Assembly: GCA_020465985.1 (NCBI GenBank)
Contig: JAANYP010004335.1
Coordinates: forward strand, 496,001-560,000
DNA from: Centrapalus pauciflorus
Taxonomy: Eukaryota; Streptophyta; Magnoliopsida; Asterales; Asteraceae
Length of the DNA stretch: 64,000 nt
Direction: 5' to 3'
In this document: positions 11,790 through 24,085 of the stretch, piece by piece
Layout of the letters: the number at the start of each line of letters is the position of its first letter
Numbering within the stretch: position 1 is the stretch's first letter
Position numbers and translations under genes: made by a program
Notes under the pieces: model-generated
Database searches by the model: none
What the model was told of the DNA's origin: nothing
The model's input: the letters and a program-made list of their open reading frames with translations, nothing else

Positions 11790-13965
11790 GACAAAATGAC
11801 ATAAATGGTCTATTTATATAAAATTACGGTTTTGGTCCCTGAAAAACTTTTATTACACCACTAGTCCCTAAAATTGAAATGTTGTAACATTTTAGTCCCT
11901 GAAACTAACGGCGGTTAACTTGAGCCGTTAGTTTCAGGGGCATTTTTGTCCTTTTGAATTTCAGGGACCATTTATGTACATATCATACTTTCAGTGACCA
12001 AAATGTTACTTTCTTTTATAATTTAATTTAACATAGTTTTCATATATATATTTAGTATTTCTTTCTTTTCATAAATTAATTATCCAAATATAACATTTTA
12101 TTTTTTATTCCTTTTGTTTTAATTATTAAGTTTTATTTGTATGTTTATTGTTATTATTAATGTTGGCTTTTTTTTATATATTACAATAATTATTTATTTA
12201 AGATTATATATGATATACATGGTTCATTTTTTTTCAATTATTTATTGAGAATCCAAATTTTTCTCTATTCTTTTTTTTCATTTAAGAAAAATAAAAACTA
12301 GTTGTAGTTTTTTCGTTCGGAAAATCAAAAATCAAAATGATTTATTTCTTTTATCCATTCAAAAAAGTTTTTTCTTTTATAATTTAATTTAACATAGTTT
12401 TCATATATATATTTAGTATTTCTTTCTTTTCATAAATTAATTATCCAAATATAACATTTTATTTTTTATTCCTTTTGTTTTAATTATTAAGTTTTATTTG
12501 TATGTTTATTGTTATTATTAATGTTGGCTTTTTTTATATATTACAATAATTATTTATTTAAGATTATATATGATATACATGGTTCATTTTTTTTCAATTA
12601 TTTATATTGAGAATCCAAATTTTTCTCTATTCTTTTTTTCATTTAAGAAAAATAAAAACTAGTTGTAGTTTTTTCGTTCGGAAAATCAAAAATCAAAATG
12701 ATTTATTTCTTTTATCCATTCAAAAAAGTTCAAAATAAGGACGTGTTGAAGCTTTTTTTCGTTTGGAAAAAAATATAATCAAAATGGTTCGTAGTTTCTT
12801 CATTGCAAATACTTGATAAAAAATTTAATTTTAAATGGTTTGAAAAAATCAAGAATTGGAATGGTTAATCGTTTTTTATTAAAAAAATTTTAATTTCGAA
12901 TGGTTTGTTGTTTTTTATTGAAAAAATTGAAGTTTTATTGATTTTTATTATCTACGTTTAATTAAAAATCCGAATGGTTTTTTTGTTTGAAAAAATCAAA
13001 TATCATAATGATTCATTGTTTTTTGATCAAAAAATTAAAATAAAAAAATAAGCATTCTTAATTTATTTATTTTTTACTAAAAAGCGATAAACCATTCAAA
13101 TTCTTGATTTTTTCAAACAAAAAATCATTCTTATTTTTAATTAAACGTAGATAAAAAATCAATAAAACTTTGATTTTTTTTAATAAAAACATCAAATCAT
13201 TCAGAATTTAATTTTTTTTTATTACAAAAAAGCGATTATATATTCCAATTCTTGATTTTTTCAGACCTTTTAGAAATAAAAATTTTATTAACTATTTGCA
13301 ATGAAGAAATTACGTACCATTTTGATTTTATTCTTTTTCCAAATGAAAAAAACTTCAACACGTCCTTATTTTGAACTTTTTTGAATGGATAAAGGAAATG
13401 AATCATTTCGATTTTAGATTTTCTAAATGAAAAAAAAAACTACAACTAGTTTTTATTTTTCTTAAATGAAAAAAAGAACATAGAAAGATTTGGATTATCA
13501 ATAAATAATTGAAAAAAATGAACCATGTATATCATATATAATCTTAAATAAATAATTATAGTAATACATAAAAAAAGCTAACATTAATAATAACATTAAA
13601 CATACAAATAAAAATTAATAATTAAAAGAAAAGGAATAAAAAATAAAGTGTTATAATTGGATAATTAATTTATAAAAAGAAAGAAATACTAAATATATAT
13701 GTGAAAACTATGAAAAATTAAATTAAACTATAAAAAGAAAGTAACATTTTGGTCCCTGAAAGTATGATATGTACATAAATGGTCTCTGAAATTCAAAAGG
13801 ACGAAAATGCCCCTGAAACTAACGGCTCAAGTTAACCGCCGTTAGTTTCAGAGACCAAAATGTTACAACTTTTCGATTTTAAGGACTAGTGGTGTAATAA
13901 AATTCTTTCAGGGACCAAAACCATAATTTCATATAAACCACATGGACCATTTATGTAATTTTGTC
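11790..13965. mobile_element. MULE 1: long-TIR Mutator-like element
   Basis: 2176 bp, almost wholly two inverted arms. The outer arms carry repeated GGTCCCTGAAA / TTTCAGGGACC blocks and CCGTTAGTTTCAGGGGCA, mirrored at 13745-13925. Both ends read GACAAAAT.ACATAAATGGTC. Flanks are TAAATTCTA (11781-11789) and TAAATTTTA (13966-13974), an 8/9 match to a 9-bp target duplication as expected for Mutator-like elements. No transposase is encoded. The left arm has an internal tandem duplication, listed separately. If transcribed the arms would fold into a long double-stranded RNA. Confidence 0.8.
12011..12731. repeat. 361-bp tandem duplication inside MULE 1 left arm
   Basis: The block starting 'ttcttttataatttaatttaac' at 12011 recurs at 12372 and both copies end near 'ccattcaaaaaagtt'. 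They differ only by small indels. The right arm (about 13375-13745) has a single inverted copy, so the duplication arose after the arms formed and in one arm only. Confidence 0.85.
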
Positions 13966-13974
13966 TAAATTTTA

Positions 13975-14300
13975 ACATATCTATCCGCTAGCGAAAAAAC
14001 AAAAAAAAAATCACAGTAACCATGTCTTTTTAAGTTTGTATATATTTATGTCGTGCATTTATTTTTTACACATTTATATAGTGTATTTTTATAAGCGTTT
14101 TAATTAGATAATTAGATGATCTGGTGACTGGTCTAACTACCTGATTGAATCACTTTTAAAAGTCTGATTACCTAATGACAACATGATCGGTCATGTGATT
14201 TTTAATGGCCAGAGCGACACAATAAAAACGTGTCCTGTCTAAATATTTAAAAATATAACGCACTAAATGACAAGACCTAGATTCCATGAAAATGTAACTA
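13975..14300. other. Intergenic DNA
   Basis: No gene. 'caagacctagattccat' at 14271 and 'caagaccttctttccat' at 14674 lie on either side of the MITE at 14301, hinting at a short old duplication of the target region. Confidence 0.35.
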
Positions 14301-14667
14301 GAGGGTGTTTGGTTTTGCGTTATGAACGATATTATTTGCTTATTACGTTACAATAACGCAAATACTTAGTTTACAGTGTTTGGATTGCATTAATAAGTGA
14401 TTATTTGCGTTTAGAGTTAATCCTACCACATTTTTTCATAAACTAAAAAATGTAGCTTATTTGCTATAAGTTATTATTTGGTCATTTTACAAGTTAAAAC
14501 GCAAATCCAAACACTTAAAAAATTGATTATTTAATAATTACGGTAGCAAACAACAGAAACTAAACCAAACACTAAATTTCCGGCAGTATTTTTTGTTACA
14601 GCTATTATCTGATTATTAGTTTCCAAAACGCTACAATATCTTTTCAAACGCAAATCCAAACACCCTC
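14301..14667. mobile_element. MITE with TIR GAGGGTGTTTGG
   Basis: Ends GAGGGTGTTTGGTTTTGCGTT and AACGCAAATCCAAACACCCTC are inverted repeats, with further inverted matches inside ('caaatacttag', 'gtttggattgcatt'). The GGTGTTTGG end is common in PIF/Harbinger-type MITEs. Flanks share only TA clearly, so the target duplication is not decisive. Confidence 0.7.
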
Positions 14668-14788
14668 TAAATGGCAAGACCTTCTTTCCATTAATAATGT
14701 ATTCCAGGATAATTAGTTAAGCCTGTATGGCTTCCATTTATCAAGAATAATCATAGTTTATCATACTATAGTAGAATGAAACAAAACC

Positions 14789-16265
14789 TACATAGAGCAC
14801 TTTAATAAACCCTTAAAAATCTGAAGTAGATGTTTGAACACACTTGCAATTAGGATTGTACTTAAGGGTGAGCAAGAGCTCCAGCCACAACGATACTCTA
14901 ATAAGCTTAGCTCAACCAAATAGTAACTTAAGAACTCCAATTGCAAATTAGGCATCTGTAACCGCATAGTATACAAAAATCATAATATAAACAGAGACAA
15001 TAAAAGGAATTTGAAAACAAATGCAGCAAAAAGAAGATGGTGCTTACATCATGATCCTCTTGAGATACCCTTGTAAATAGTTTGTGAATCAATAAGTCAA
15101 AAAGGAAACACAAGTTAGGCAAATGAAACTATAATTGTATTATTATTGCAAAACAAACAAAAACCTAAATATTCTTAGTTTCTATTCATACCCGAGGAAC
15201 GACTTTACCGTGGGATTGCCCATCTCAAACTCGAGAGATTTGAGCACACCAGCTTCCATTTTCACAACCTCTTGCTTCGTGTACGTATTATCAGTGATGT
15301 AGCAAAAATCTATAGTATGTGGGGGGCTGATTTCTTCATATTTTCTGTTTGCCAAAACAGAAAATGGTTCATATTCAAGATTCAAACCTACACCGCTGAA
15401 TCAATTCAAAAGATCAATCAACATAAATCAAATACTTACGCAGCAAATAGCTTTAAAGAAACATCAAGAAGCTGAAGCCTCTGTTTGTTAAGAACATTTA
15501 TTGATAATAATCTATCGATATAGGAGATGGTGAGATTATAAAGTGTCCAAAGAAGCTTATACTCCTCAGCAACTTCAACTAACCAATCCACCGATATAGC
15601 CTTCATGTTTACACTAACTTCCTTTTGCACTTTTTCGATGTATCTAGCCATTGGTCTTCTCTTTGCCTCCATCTGAATTTGCAAATTAGAGTTTAGAAAC
15701 ACAAAACTTCAATGTGTTTCCAAATAATGTATTGAATTAATTGCTATATGTGTCAATTAAAACTATATTTTGAAAATCATCCATATGAAAATTGAATCAA
15801 ACTACTTAACTCCTCTTCCCTAATTCCATAAACAGTTGATTAAAGTCTTAAGTTTAGCAAACCATCAATAATCAAACCCCTAAACAGTTAAATTAAGAAT
15901 AATTGGAAACCAGATGTGAGTTTTATAAATTAACAACCTGATTGTAATCTCTTGCTACAAAAAAATCTAAGTCTCTTTTGTTAATAAAATTGAATCACTT
16001 CAAACACAAAGCTAGATTTGAAATTTTAATTCTAGTAAACAAATAAATGCCTAAATGAAATCGTAAAATGTAGATAAACACTACAATAGCAGATGAATCA
16101 AATTAACTCAATAGAAATATGAATTGAAAATACGAAAGATGTACACACCTCCATATTATGAAAATACTCATATATATTCACGGCATAAGCTTCGCACATC
16201 TGAGGATCACTAAACCCTAGTCTCGTCGGCCCTTGAGGCTTGAGTTCCTGTTCTCCATTGCCCAT
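14789..16265 (-). pseudogene. CYCA3: A-type cyclin (CYCA3-like), decayed
   Basis: Exons on the minus strand: exon 1 16149-16265 (ATG at 16265, with DPQMCEAYAVNIYEYFHNME); exon 2 15440-15672 (MEAKRRPMARYIEKVQ, then VDWLVEVAEEYKL and LTISYIDRLLS); exon 3 15192-15344 (KYEEISPPHTIDFCYITDNTYTK to GNPTVKSFL); a short exon near 15050-15085 (FTRVSQEDHD); and a last piece from about 14955 (MPNLQLEFLSYYLVELSLLEY). Exons 1-3 have GT/AG borders with consistent phase. The cyclin box is easy to recognise. Signs of decay: a very short N-terminus before DPQ, lost residues at the exon 2/3 junction, no proper acceptor before the RVSQED exon, and loss of the cyclin C-terminal fold after SLLEY. CDK regulation in S phase is the family role. 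A divergent but expressed gene cannot be ruled out. Confidence 0.75.
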
Positions 16266-16547
16266 TGATTGAAACTATTCGAAGTTCTCCAATAGCCTAA
16301 TCGAACATGGAACAAATTACAAAGATGCCTTATGAAATTGTGGGGTTTTGCGCCTCTTCAGCTCTTCGATTGATTCCATCTTGGGAACGAAATCATGAAT
16401 GCACAACATCTGCATCGAGTTTCATTCGTTCATAATCACCCTTGCCTCTTCACCTTTTCTTCATTTGGTCGTTTCCAATTCTCTGCTTGCACGGCCGCTT
16501 TCTTCAATTCCTCTACAGACTCAAAAACCAATAATATCTAAATTTAA

Positions 16548-17709
16548 GGTGGCGTTTGGTTCGCAGAATGTTATAAAAGGAATTGGAATATGTTAAGGAA
16601 TTGGAATCTGCAAGGAATTGGAATTAGAATCCAAATCATGTTTGGCTGGCTAAAAATGAAATTGGAATCCAATTTCATAATTTGTTGCTAGGGTAGGATG
16701 GGATGGGTGGGTAGAGGTGGATAAGTCTTTAAGGTAGGAATAGGATGAGATGGATAGGGTAGGGTGGGTAGGGGTAGGTATGGGGGTAGTAAGTAAGAGT
16801 AGGTTGGAATGTTGGATAGCGTAGGTAGGGTAATGGTAGGTGGGTTGGGTGGGTGGGTGGGTAACGTATGATGGATGGGTAGTAGGTAAGAGTAGGTTGG
16901 ACAACGTAGGTAAGGTAGAGGTAGGTGGGTAGAGTTGGGTGGGATGGGATAGGGTAGGGTAGAGGTGGGTGGGTGGGTGGGTAGAGGTGGATAAGTCTAT
17001 AAAGTAGGAATATGATGAGATGGATAGGGTAGGGTGGGTGGGGTGGATGAGGAATTGGTGGGTGGGTATGGGTAGGTATGGTGGGTAGTAGGTAAGAGTA
17101 GGTTGGATAGCGTAGGTAGGGTAGCTGGGTCGAGGTGGGTAATGTATGATGGATGAGGGATGGGTAGGTGGGTAGGGGTAGGTATGGTGGGTAGTAGGTA
17201 AGAGTAGGTTGGATAACATAGGTAGGGTTGGGGTAGGTGGGTTAGAGGTGGGTGGGATGGGGTAGGGTAGGGTGGGGTGGGTGGGTAGGTAGGTAGGTAG
17301 GGGTACGTATGGTGGGTAGTAGGTAAGAGTAGTTTGTATGGCATAGGTAGGGTTGGCGTAGGTGGGTTAGAGGTGGGTGGGATGGGGTAGGGTAGGGTAG
17401 GATTAGGTAGGTTTGGTGGTTATGGGTGGGTGGGTAGGTAGGTAGGTATGTAGGGTGGGTGGGTTAAGAGAGGACATGGTGTAGTGTAGTGTGTTAAATG
17501 TTATTTTTGTAATAAACCACTTTCTGTTTATTAAAGGAATTGAATTCCATCGATAGTGTGAAGGAATGTGATTTTCCTTCATTTATTGGAAAATTTCAAT
17601 TTTGATTGAATCCAATTCCTTTTTATAGTTGAACCAAACACATAAATTGACTGGAATTGGATTCCTTTCCCCTCCAATTCTCTCAGATTCCAGTGAACCA
17701 AACAACACC
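16548..17709. mobile_element. PIF/Harbinger-like element with TSD TAA
   Basis: Ends GGTGGCGTTTGGTTCGCAG and its partner (rc GGTGTTGTTTGGTTCACTG) are inverted repeats, followed inside by 'ggaattggaat' blocks on the left and 'attccaattcctt' type blocks on the right. TAA flanks both sides (16545-16547, 17710-17712), as in PIF/Harbinger. The 1162-bp size comes from a G-rich minisatellite filling the middle. No transposase. Confidence 0.75.
16690..17470 (+). repeat. G-rich minisatellite based on GGGTAGG/GGTGGGTG
   Basis: About 780 bases of short G-rich words (GGGTA, GGTAGG, GGTGGG) arranged in higher-order units of roughly 150-170 bp that share 'agtaggtaagagtaggttgga'. The G-rich strand is the plus strand throughout. 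The long Thr/Pro/Tyr-rich minus-strand frames across it are by-products of the repeat, not genes. Runs of three or four G spaced by a few bases make G-quadruplexes plausible. Confidence 0.9.
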
Positions 17710-17734
17710 TAAGTGTTTTTATCAAAAAAAAAAA

Positions 17735-18055
17735 ATGACGAGCTATTTCGATTTTGAATTTAACCAAACGAAAATGACAGCCAAACAATCTAATTTTTAA
17801 AAATTTTCTATCAGACGAACAATGAACCAGTACAATTTTCAACTTAAAAAAACGAAAAACGACCAACCAATTTAATTTTAAATGTTTTCGTTTCGAGAAA
17901 AATGACAAACTATTTCGATTTACTATTTAACCGATCGGAAATAACGACCAACCAAATTAATTTTAAACATTTTCACTTAGATTAAATGGTGGATGAACAA
18001 TTTTGATTTTCAATTTAACTGAACAGAAAAACAACCAATTTAATTTTAAAACTAC
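17735..18055. repeat. Four degenerate ~85-bp tandem repeats
   Basis: The pattern 'atgac.a.ctatttcgatttt.aatttaacc.aacg.aaa..acgaccaacca.ttaattttaaa..tttt' recurs about four times. Each unit holds 'aattttaaa' and 'cgaccaacc' or a close variant. Identity between units is moderate. No gene. Confidence 0.6.
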
Positions 18056-18186
18056 ATATAACAAAAACAAAATAAAAAAAATTACTCAAAATGATTTAAA
18101 GATATATAACGATAAAAAACAAAAAAAGTTGTATAAATAACAAACACACACATGTGTGTGTATGTATGTATATACACATATATATA

Positions 18187-18416
18187 GGGGTGGGTTCAAT
18201 GGAGAACCTCTATGCATCAAAGAACTTTGGAGAACCACAATGCATCGCTAGAAAATTGTAATGCATCACGTGGAAGTCGATGCATCACGCGGGAATTTGA
18301 TGCATCGCGTGGAAATAATGATGCATCACATGAGAATTGTGATGCTTTTTGTGGTGGTGCATAGAGGTTCTTCCAAGTTCTTCAATGCATATAGGTTCTC
18401 CATTGAACCCACCTCC
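18187..18416. mobile_element. MITE with internal GATGCATCAC repeats
   Basis: Ends GGGGTGGGTTCAATGGAGAACC and GGTTCTCCATTGAACCCACC are inverted repeats. The inside has five or six short spaced copies of ATGCATCRCRTGGAA variants about 20-22 bp apart. No clear target duplication in the microsatellite-like flanks ('tatata', 'atatacacac'). Confidence 0.75.
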
Positions 18417-18420
18417 ATAT

Positions 18421-18719
18421 ACACACACACAACCTCTCAATTCCATGAGAACGTAAGAATCACTTCAAAATGCATAAATTTGTACACCAAATGCATAAAT
18501 TTAATAATCAAATTTATATTTAAAACCGTTATTAGTCTTCAATATTAATAAATTTATAATCTAACATTAAAATTAATTTTATGCACAAATTTACAAATCC
18601 ACAAATTCGTACATAAAGTAAACTGATTTAACATGAGATTCGTAAATGTTTACATCAAATGTATAAATTTTAGCATCAAAAACATAATTTTATACATTTA
18701 ATGCACAAAGTTTATTGTG
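18421..18719. mobile_element. MITE arm split by Gypsy element 1
   Basis: 'ccatgagaacgtaagaatcacttcaaaatgcataaatt' and the following 'gcataaattt/tgcacaaa' text match the interior of the element at 29514-30544. The missing end (28325-28365, 'tcacggaactgagaggggttttatcggaacccaaccc') lies on the far side of Gypsy 1. So Gypsy 1 landed inside this MITE. Confidence 0.6.
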
Positions 18720-18724
18720 GTTTT

Positions 18725-20707
18725 TGTGACACCCTTGCCACAACAACCACCATTTGCAAACACCCAGGATTTAACATCAAACATAATTACAATATGATCT
18801 GATAACCTAAATTAAGTGCGGAAGCATTAAAAACACATAATAAAAGTAGTGCAACAGTGTCAAACACCCTACGGTGCTACAAGGTACCAAATCTAAGTCT
18901 ACATGCCCAATACAATTATTACAACATCCAGAATATAATATAACATTGTCCCAAAGCATGATTATCGATTATATAATACCAAATCTTCCGAATCTTCACA
19001 ATATGTCCTAACTAGAAGGTCCGGCGGTAGACTTCCCTTTTCCTGTAAAATAAAAATAAACAACTGGGGAATAAGCGGATGCTTAGTGAATACAAAGATT
19101 ACGCATTTTATAAATCTTTATGAAGCCCAAAGGTAACACAGATGACAAACATCGGATACCCTCTTCGTACACTAAGTACGGACCAGAGTCGCAGCCCCTT
19201 CGAGCCCAAAGCTCGGCATTTAAACATACCATCTGAGACAAATGTATGATCGGGGATGACATACTGCCTACCGGGCCTTGGAGGGATCAGCTCCAGGTCA
19301 TATAGTGCAGTAACATCAGAGTAATTGATGCGACCCACCGGTCCATCACTAGATGCACAACAATCAAAAGGACATGCAACAAGTATGAATGTGCATCTAA
19401 ATCTACGCAAGTTAGTAGAATTCCAAACAAGTAAATGAAGCAAAAGGTCTCAGCAGGCAAAGCTTAACATAAAACACATATAAACATGCGAAATCTAATG
19501 TACTCACAGTGGGTGCGTAAATAAAACTTTAATATTATTTCTCTTCGGACTATCAACCGGATCCACCAAGTACCCCACTGTGGGTTAAACAACACCACAA
19601 GGGACCTGTTAAATTAGTTGCAACAATACCTCGAGTCAAAAATCGTTTAAATCCATAAGACCAAGTTTTGTAAGTTTTGCAATATTTTTCCCCCATTTCG
19701 GATCCATATCCAAATTCGAACCACAACTAAGTTTGAACCCATTTCAAGTTCCCATCTTGTCCTTTGAATAACTCTTGTTATTTTATGTGTTTCATTCAAA
19801 ATATTTGAGTTTAGAGAGTGGGTTTTCAATTTTAGGCATCAAATTCGAATTTCAGGGGTTAAATTCGAATTTCCTTCGAATTTAATGACTAAATTCGAAC
19901 TCCTAAGGATAAATTCGAACCATATTCGAATTTAGGGTCTTAGATTCGAATCCATGGTGTCAAACTCGAATTCATGCTCGAATTTAGTACAAAAATCGAG
20001 TTTGTTCTTGCATTTCGACTGTGTTCTTGGTATTTTCGAGTTTGTTCATCTTTACAACTTAAATCCTTCATTTCAAAGCCTAAAATTATGAATATATCAA
20101 GTATTATACCTAGGTTTGATTCTATTACACATATACTATCACATTCTTGCAAGATTTCAAGCAAAACTAGCTCCAAATCACATAAAAATGGCAGATTCGA
20201 ATCTAAGTTCTTCAAAACCGAAATAAACAAACTTAAAAGGGTCGATTCTTATCTCAATTAGTACGAAATCGAAAATCCAACCGTAGATTGTTGTTGTACT
20301 CCTCGAGATCTTTCCGATGATGTATAATTCTCGATAATCGGCCGGTCGGTTTGTGAGATATCGTAGAGAGAAGTAGAGAGAATTCTAGAGAGAGAAAGTG
20401 TAGAGAGAGAGAGTATCCATAGAAATGAGAGGCTTTTGCTCTTTTATTCCCATTTTCATCATTTTCCACATTTCACCCCTTAACTTAACCGGTTCTATAA
20501 AATACTGATTTATTCTTAAATTTATCATTAATAGCTTTTATAATTCATAATATTCCTTAATAAAAATTCCGAGTTCAAATTTTCTTAACATAACAACAAA
20601 CTTTCTAAATATCCCAAATACATAATAATTGATCATAATTCAACTTATTTGTAAATTATCCGCCTAATTATTTCCAAATTAAAGTAATTGAATTCGAGGA
20701 TGTTACA
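18725..20707 (-). repeat. Left LTR of Gypsy 1 (3' LTR)
   Basis: 1983 bp. Contains a cluster of AAATTCGAATTT-type words at about 19830-19985 and a GA-rich run 'gagagagaaagtgtagagagagagag' near 20385-20415. Matches the right LTR almost base for base apart from short indels, such as 'actcctaaggataaattcgaac' present here and missing in the right LTR. Confidence 0.95.
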
Positions 20708-22361
20708 ACATGGGCTCCACCACGCTCTAACTTCGTCCTCGAAGTTATTTGACTTCAAACAGCTGCGGATACTTCCTCAACATTTCAGCTTTTGTCTCCC
20801 ATGTATGATTGGCTCCCTTATGATGCTTCCAAAGTATAAGCACCATTTCAATCTATTTGTTTCTTATTCTTCATTACTACAATATTTATAATATATTCCG
20901 ACTTTTCAACATATACTAACCCTTCATGATTTCTAATTCAGTATAATCAGCCTAATCTTCGTTACCAGTTGTGAAGATCTCATAAAGATTTCTACATGAA
21001 ATACTAAGTGTTATTTTGATATTTCCTTAGGTAATTCCAATTATCACAACCAATTCCAACTTTTCCATTACTCTAAATGTGCCAACATATTTTAGTGTCA
21101 ACTCGTCTCCTTTTTACAAAAACCAGTTTCAACCCTTATCGGTGATGTTTTCAACTATACTTAATCGTTTGTATTATAACTGATCAGTTAATGGCTACTA
21201 TCATAGTAGCACATTTGTGATAACACGGTCATAACAATCAGAGTTCTTTCAATTTCCTTTCCAACATGTAGGGCTTCTACATTTTCTCCCGTGCAAAACT
21301 TTTAAACATGGTTTTCTTTACTTTACCATGATGACTAAAATTATACGAATCTCTATCTAATCAATTGATCTTTTCAATTTATACTTGAATCCAAAATACA
21401 TTATCTCGTCACATATTTCAATGTGAAATTATCCATTCATTCTGATCTTCTATCGGTTGCTGGTAAGTTTTACTCGTATTCATGTTTATGCCGCATCTTA
21501 CTTATATTTCGTTATATGCATACCGATACGAACAATAAGTTATTGAAAAAAAAACTCCAGGGATCAAATCAACATGTAAACCTACTTCTTTGATCTCTAA
21601 AGTACAATCATGATACACATGATCTATTTTAACTAATGTGTTATTAAGAAATTTCAACATCAATCACAACCGTCAACTTAGACCAAAAGACTAACATTGA
21701 TTGCACAAATGCAGTAGTTACAATTTAATTGATCGGCATCAGAATTAAACAAAACTTATAACCACCTCCGAATCCCCCTTAGATTCTGAATCGTAGTATT
21801 AGACCTTTCTTTAATGTATAAGCAAATTTCATTATTGTCCAGAGTCTCTTTAACCTTCTTATTGATCAATTACCATATCAACAAGTATTCTATCCTCATA
21901 TAGCATTATAGTTCCTTTTTAATTGATTACAACTCACGTATCTTACTTATATCTCACATTGTATATTCCAAATCTCATATCATATGAACACCAGTCTTGT
22001 ATTATTATACCCTCATATGCTTTTTCCAAAATTTCTAGACTTAGTTTCTTCATATCATGTTCGTATATATATCAATATTGAAACAATTTCCTTGATTCCA
22101 ATTACATAAAAATTCTCACGATATTTAAAACATCTTTTCCAATTCAAAGCTTCAAAATCCATTTTGGTTATTCATCTAATGCCTATTCAGATACTAGAGT
22201 ATTCTTATTCACAATCATCATCTTACCTATATTAGTAACAACTTTTCCTAATACTTAAGTTCATGTTATCTTCGAAATCATAAAACTTCGATGTAATTAT
22301 ACGTAGAAGCTTTTAAAGTACTCTTCTAAAATAGCCCATTTCTCCTCAATTTTAACAAACA
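20708..22361 (-). pseudogene. Decayed pol of Gypsy 1 (part 1)
   Basis: The first ~190 bases align well with the 3' end of pol in Gypsy 2 (42776 onwards: 'catgggctccaccacgctctaacttcgtcctcgaag'). After that similarity fades into patches with many substitutions and large gaps: only about 1.9 kb remains of a ~3.3-kb pol. No reading frame of any length survives. The material is more AT-rich than the intact copy. Confidence 0.75.
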
Positions 22362-23507
22362 TCAGTTGTCACATCCTTGCTTTAATCACGCTTGCTTATC
22401 CCAGGAATAATAACAATAGCCATAAACAAAATAAAAAGTCTAAGCTTGCATAAATCTAAATAAATATTACAATATGTCATGCACTACACGTGCTACAAGG
22501 TTACAGTACTAAATTACTATTACATCACAATATAATTAAAAGCAGCTACCCAGATCCCAAGGCACCATAAAGCTATACCACAAGCTGAAAGTGAGCTAAG
22601 TCCTCTGGGTTGATCAGAAAATAGACCTAAGCAGAAGGTCCAACTTGCTCTTTACCTTTTCCTGTAAAAATTGTGAGTAGCAACTGTAAGCTAATTGCTT
22701 AGTGAGTAAACAGATATTCATGAATGCATGTAAAATATGAAGCGAAAGTGCCTATAAAGGCTGTTATGCTTGCTTGCTAGCTTGTTTGCTTAATACCCAG
22801 AAAGAATGCTGCTCTATTGAGACATTTCACGCAGAAAGGAGATGCCACCACTAGGGGTTTACCGCTGACAGATGATCAATCTGTGATGCGGGGCTAGCTA
22901 CCCGCAAAATGCTTAGGGATAGTGGTGAGCATCAGAATTGCTTGCTTGCTAAATATAATGCTTACGAGATGCACAAAGAAACGCTAAAACAAAGCTTGTT
23001 GTATAGTATGCAGAACAATAAACAGATAGCAGATAAATATGCATATTAATAGATCAAATGTAAGATCTGGCTAAGCTGGGTATCACCTGTACCACAGTGT
23101 TCGCCTTCACTCACAAAAGTCTATTGAATTCCAAAGAAGTCATATAGAAGCAATTTATGTCTCAATTTCATATAAAACATGTAAACAAGAATAACTGTTA
23201 CTCACAGTACTGTTAAATGCTTTGTAATACTCTGAAACGCTTGCTCGTGCTTATCTAGACTTTAACTCTGGCTTTGCACTATTTCTGAAGGCTGACTCTT
23301 TAATTAAGCTTTGACTCGTAACCGAACAATTACGCTTCAATTTAATATTGTGTGTGCAACGAAGTGTCTGTAATTTTATATTACAGAGTACATAACAAAT
23401 TAATAAAACTTGCTTAAAATCTACGGTCTTTAACCATATTTCTTTGCTAAATATTTTGTAGCTGTTAAATACAATTAAGTTTGACCAATGGTCACTTAAT
23501 TGGGCTG

Positions 23508-23510
<3 letters not shown>

Positions 23511-23582
<72 letters not shown>
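23511..23582. repeat. (TA)n(CA)n microsatellite in the solo LTR
   Basis: About 22 TA units followed by about 14 CA units. Confidence 0.95.
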
Positions 23583-23814
23583 TTACTGTACACACACAAA
23601 CATCACAATTGTAATTTATAATTATGTTTGTGCATGATATTTCCACTCACTCCACTCACATGCATGTATATATACAAGAATGAGAAAAGCACATGTCTCT
23701 ATATGTACATTTGTTGATGTTTCGGTAAAAGCTTCAAAGGCAACGAAACCTTCCCACACACACAACTCATATTGCATATTTATTACCGAGAAGAACAAAA
23801 TTACGGAAACCAAA

Positions 23815-24085
23815 TAGTTTCGGTATTATTCAAATGGTTTCGGTATCCTTCAATTGGGTCTCGGTAGCTTTCAAGTTCATACCGAAACCTTGCATGGTTT
23901 CGGTATTTAGAGGGGTTTCGGTAGTGAGTATATCGAGACCTTAAGGTTTCGGTAAGTCTCGATTACTCCATGTGGGTCTCGATTGCATGGAATGGTTTCG
24001 GTGCTACTAGGTTACTTCATGGGGGTCTCGGTACTATGCTTCCTTGGTTTCGGTACCACCGAATCCATGGAGGTTTTGGTATTTA
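23815..24085. repeat. Cluster of GGTTTCGGTA words in the solo LTR
   Basis: 'ggtttcggta' and variants ('gggtctcggta', 'accgaaacc') recur about fifteen times at irregular spacing, mostly on the plus strand. This corresponds in place to the AAATTCGAA cluster of the Gypsy 1 and 2 LTRs, though the word is different. Confidence 0.8.

Noticed and set aside
16650..17344. 189- and 115-codon minus-strand frames rich in Thr, Pro, Tyr and His
   Set aside because: They follow the G-rich minisatellite in all frames; no start context, no non-repeat sequence, and they sit inside a PIF element.
16690..17470. Interstitial telomere repeat
   Set aside because: The words are GGGTA, GGTAGG and GGTGGG rather than TTTAGGG.
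19108..20469. Frames of 60-111 codons in the LTRs of Gypsy 1, repeated at 26838-28110 and at 42227-42601 and 48737-49421
   Set aside because: They recur because LTRs recur; no known domain, and they cross the regulatory LTR sequence. Not annotated as genes.
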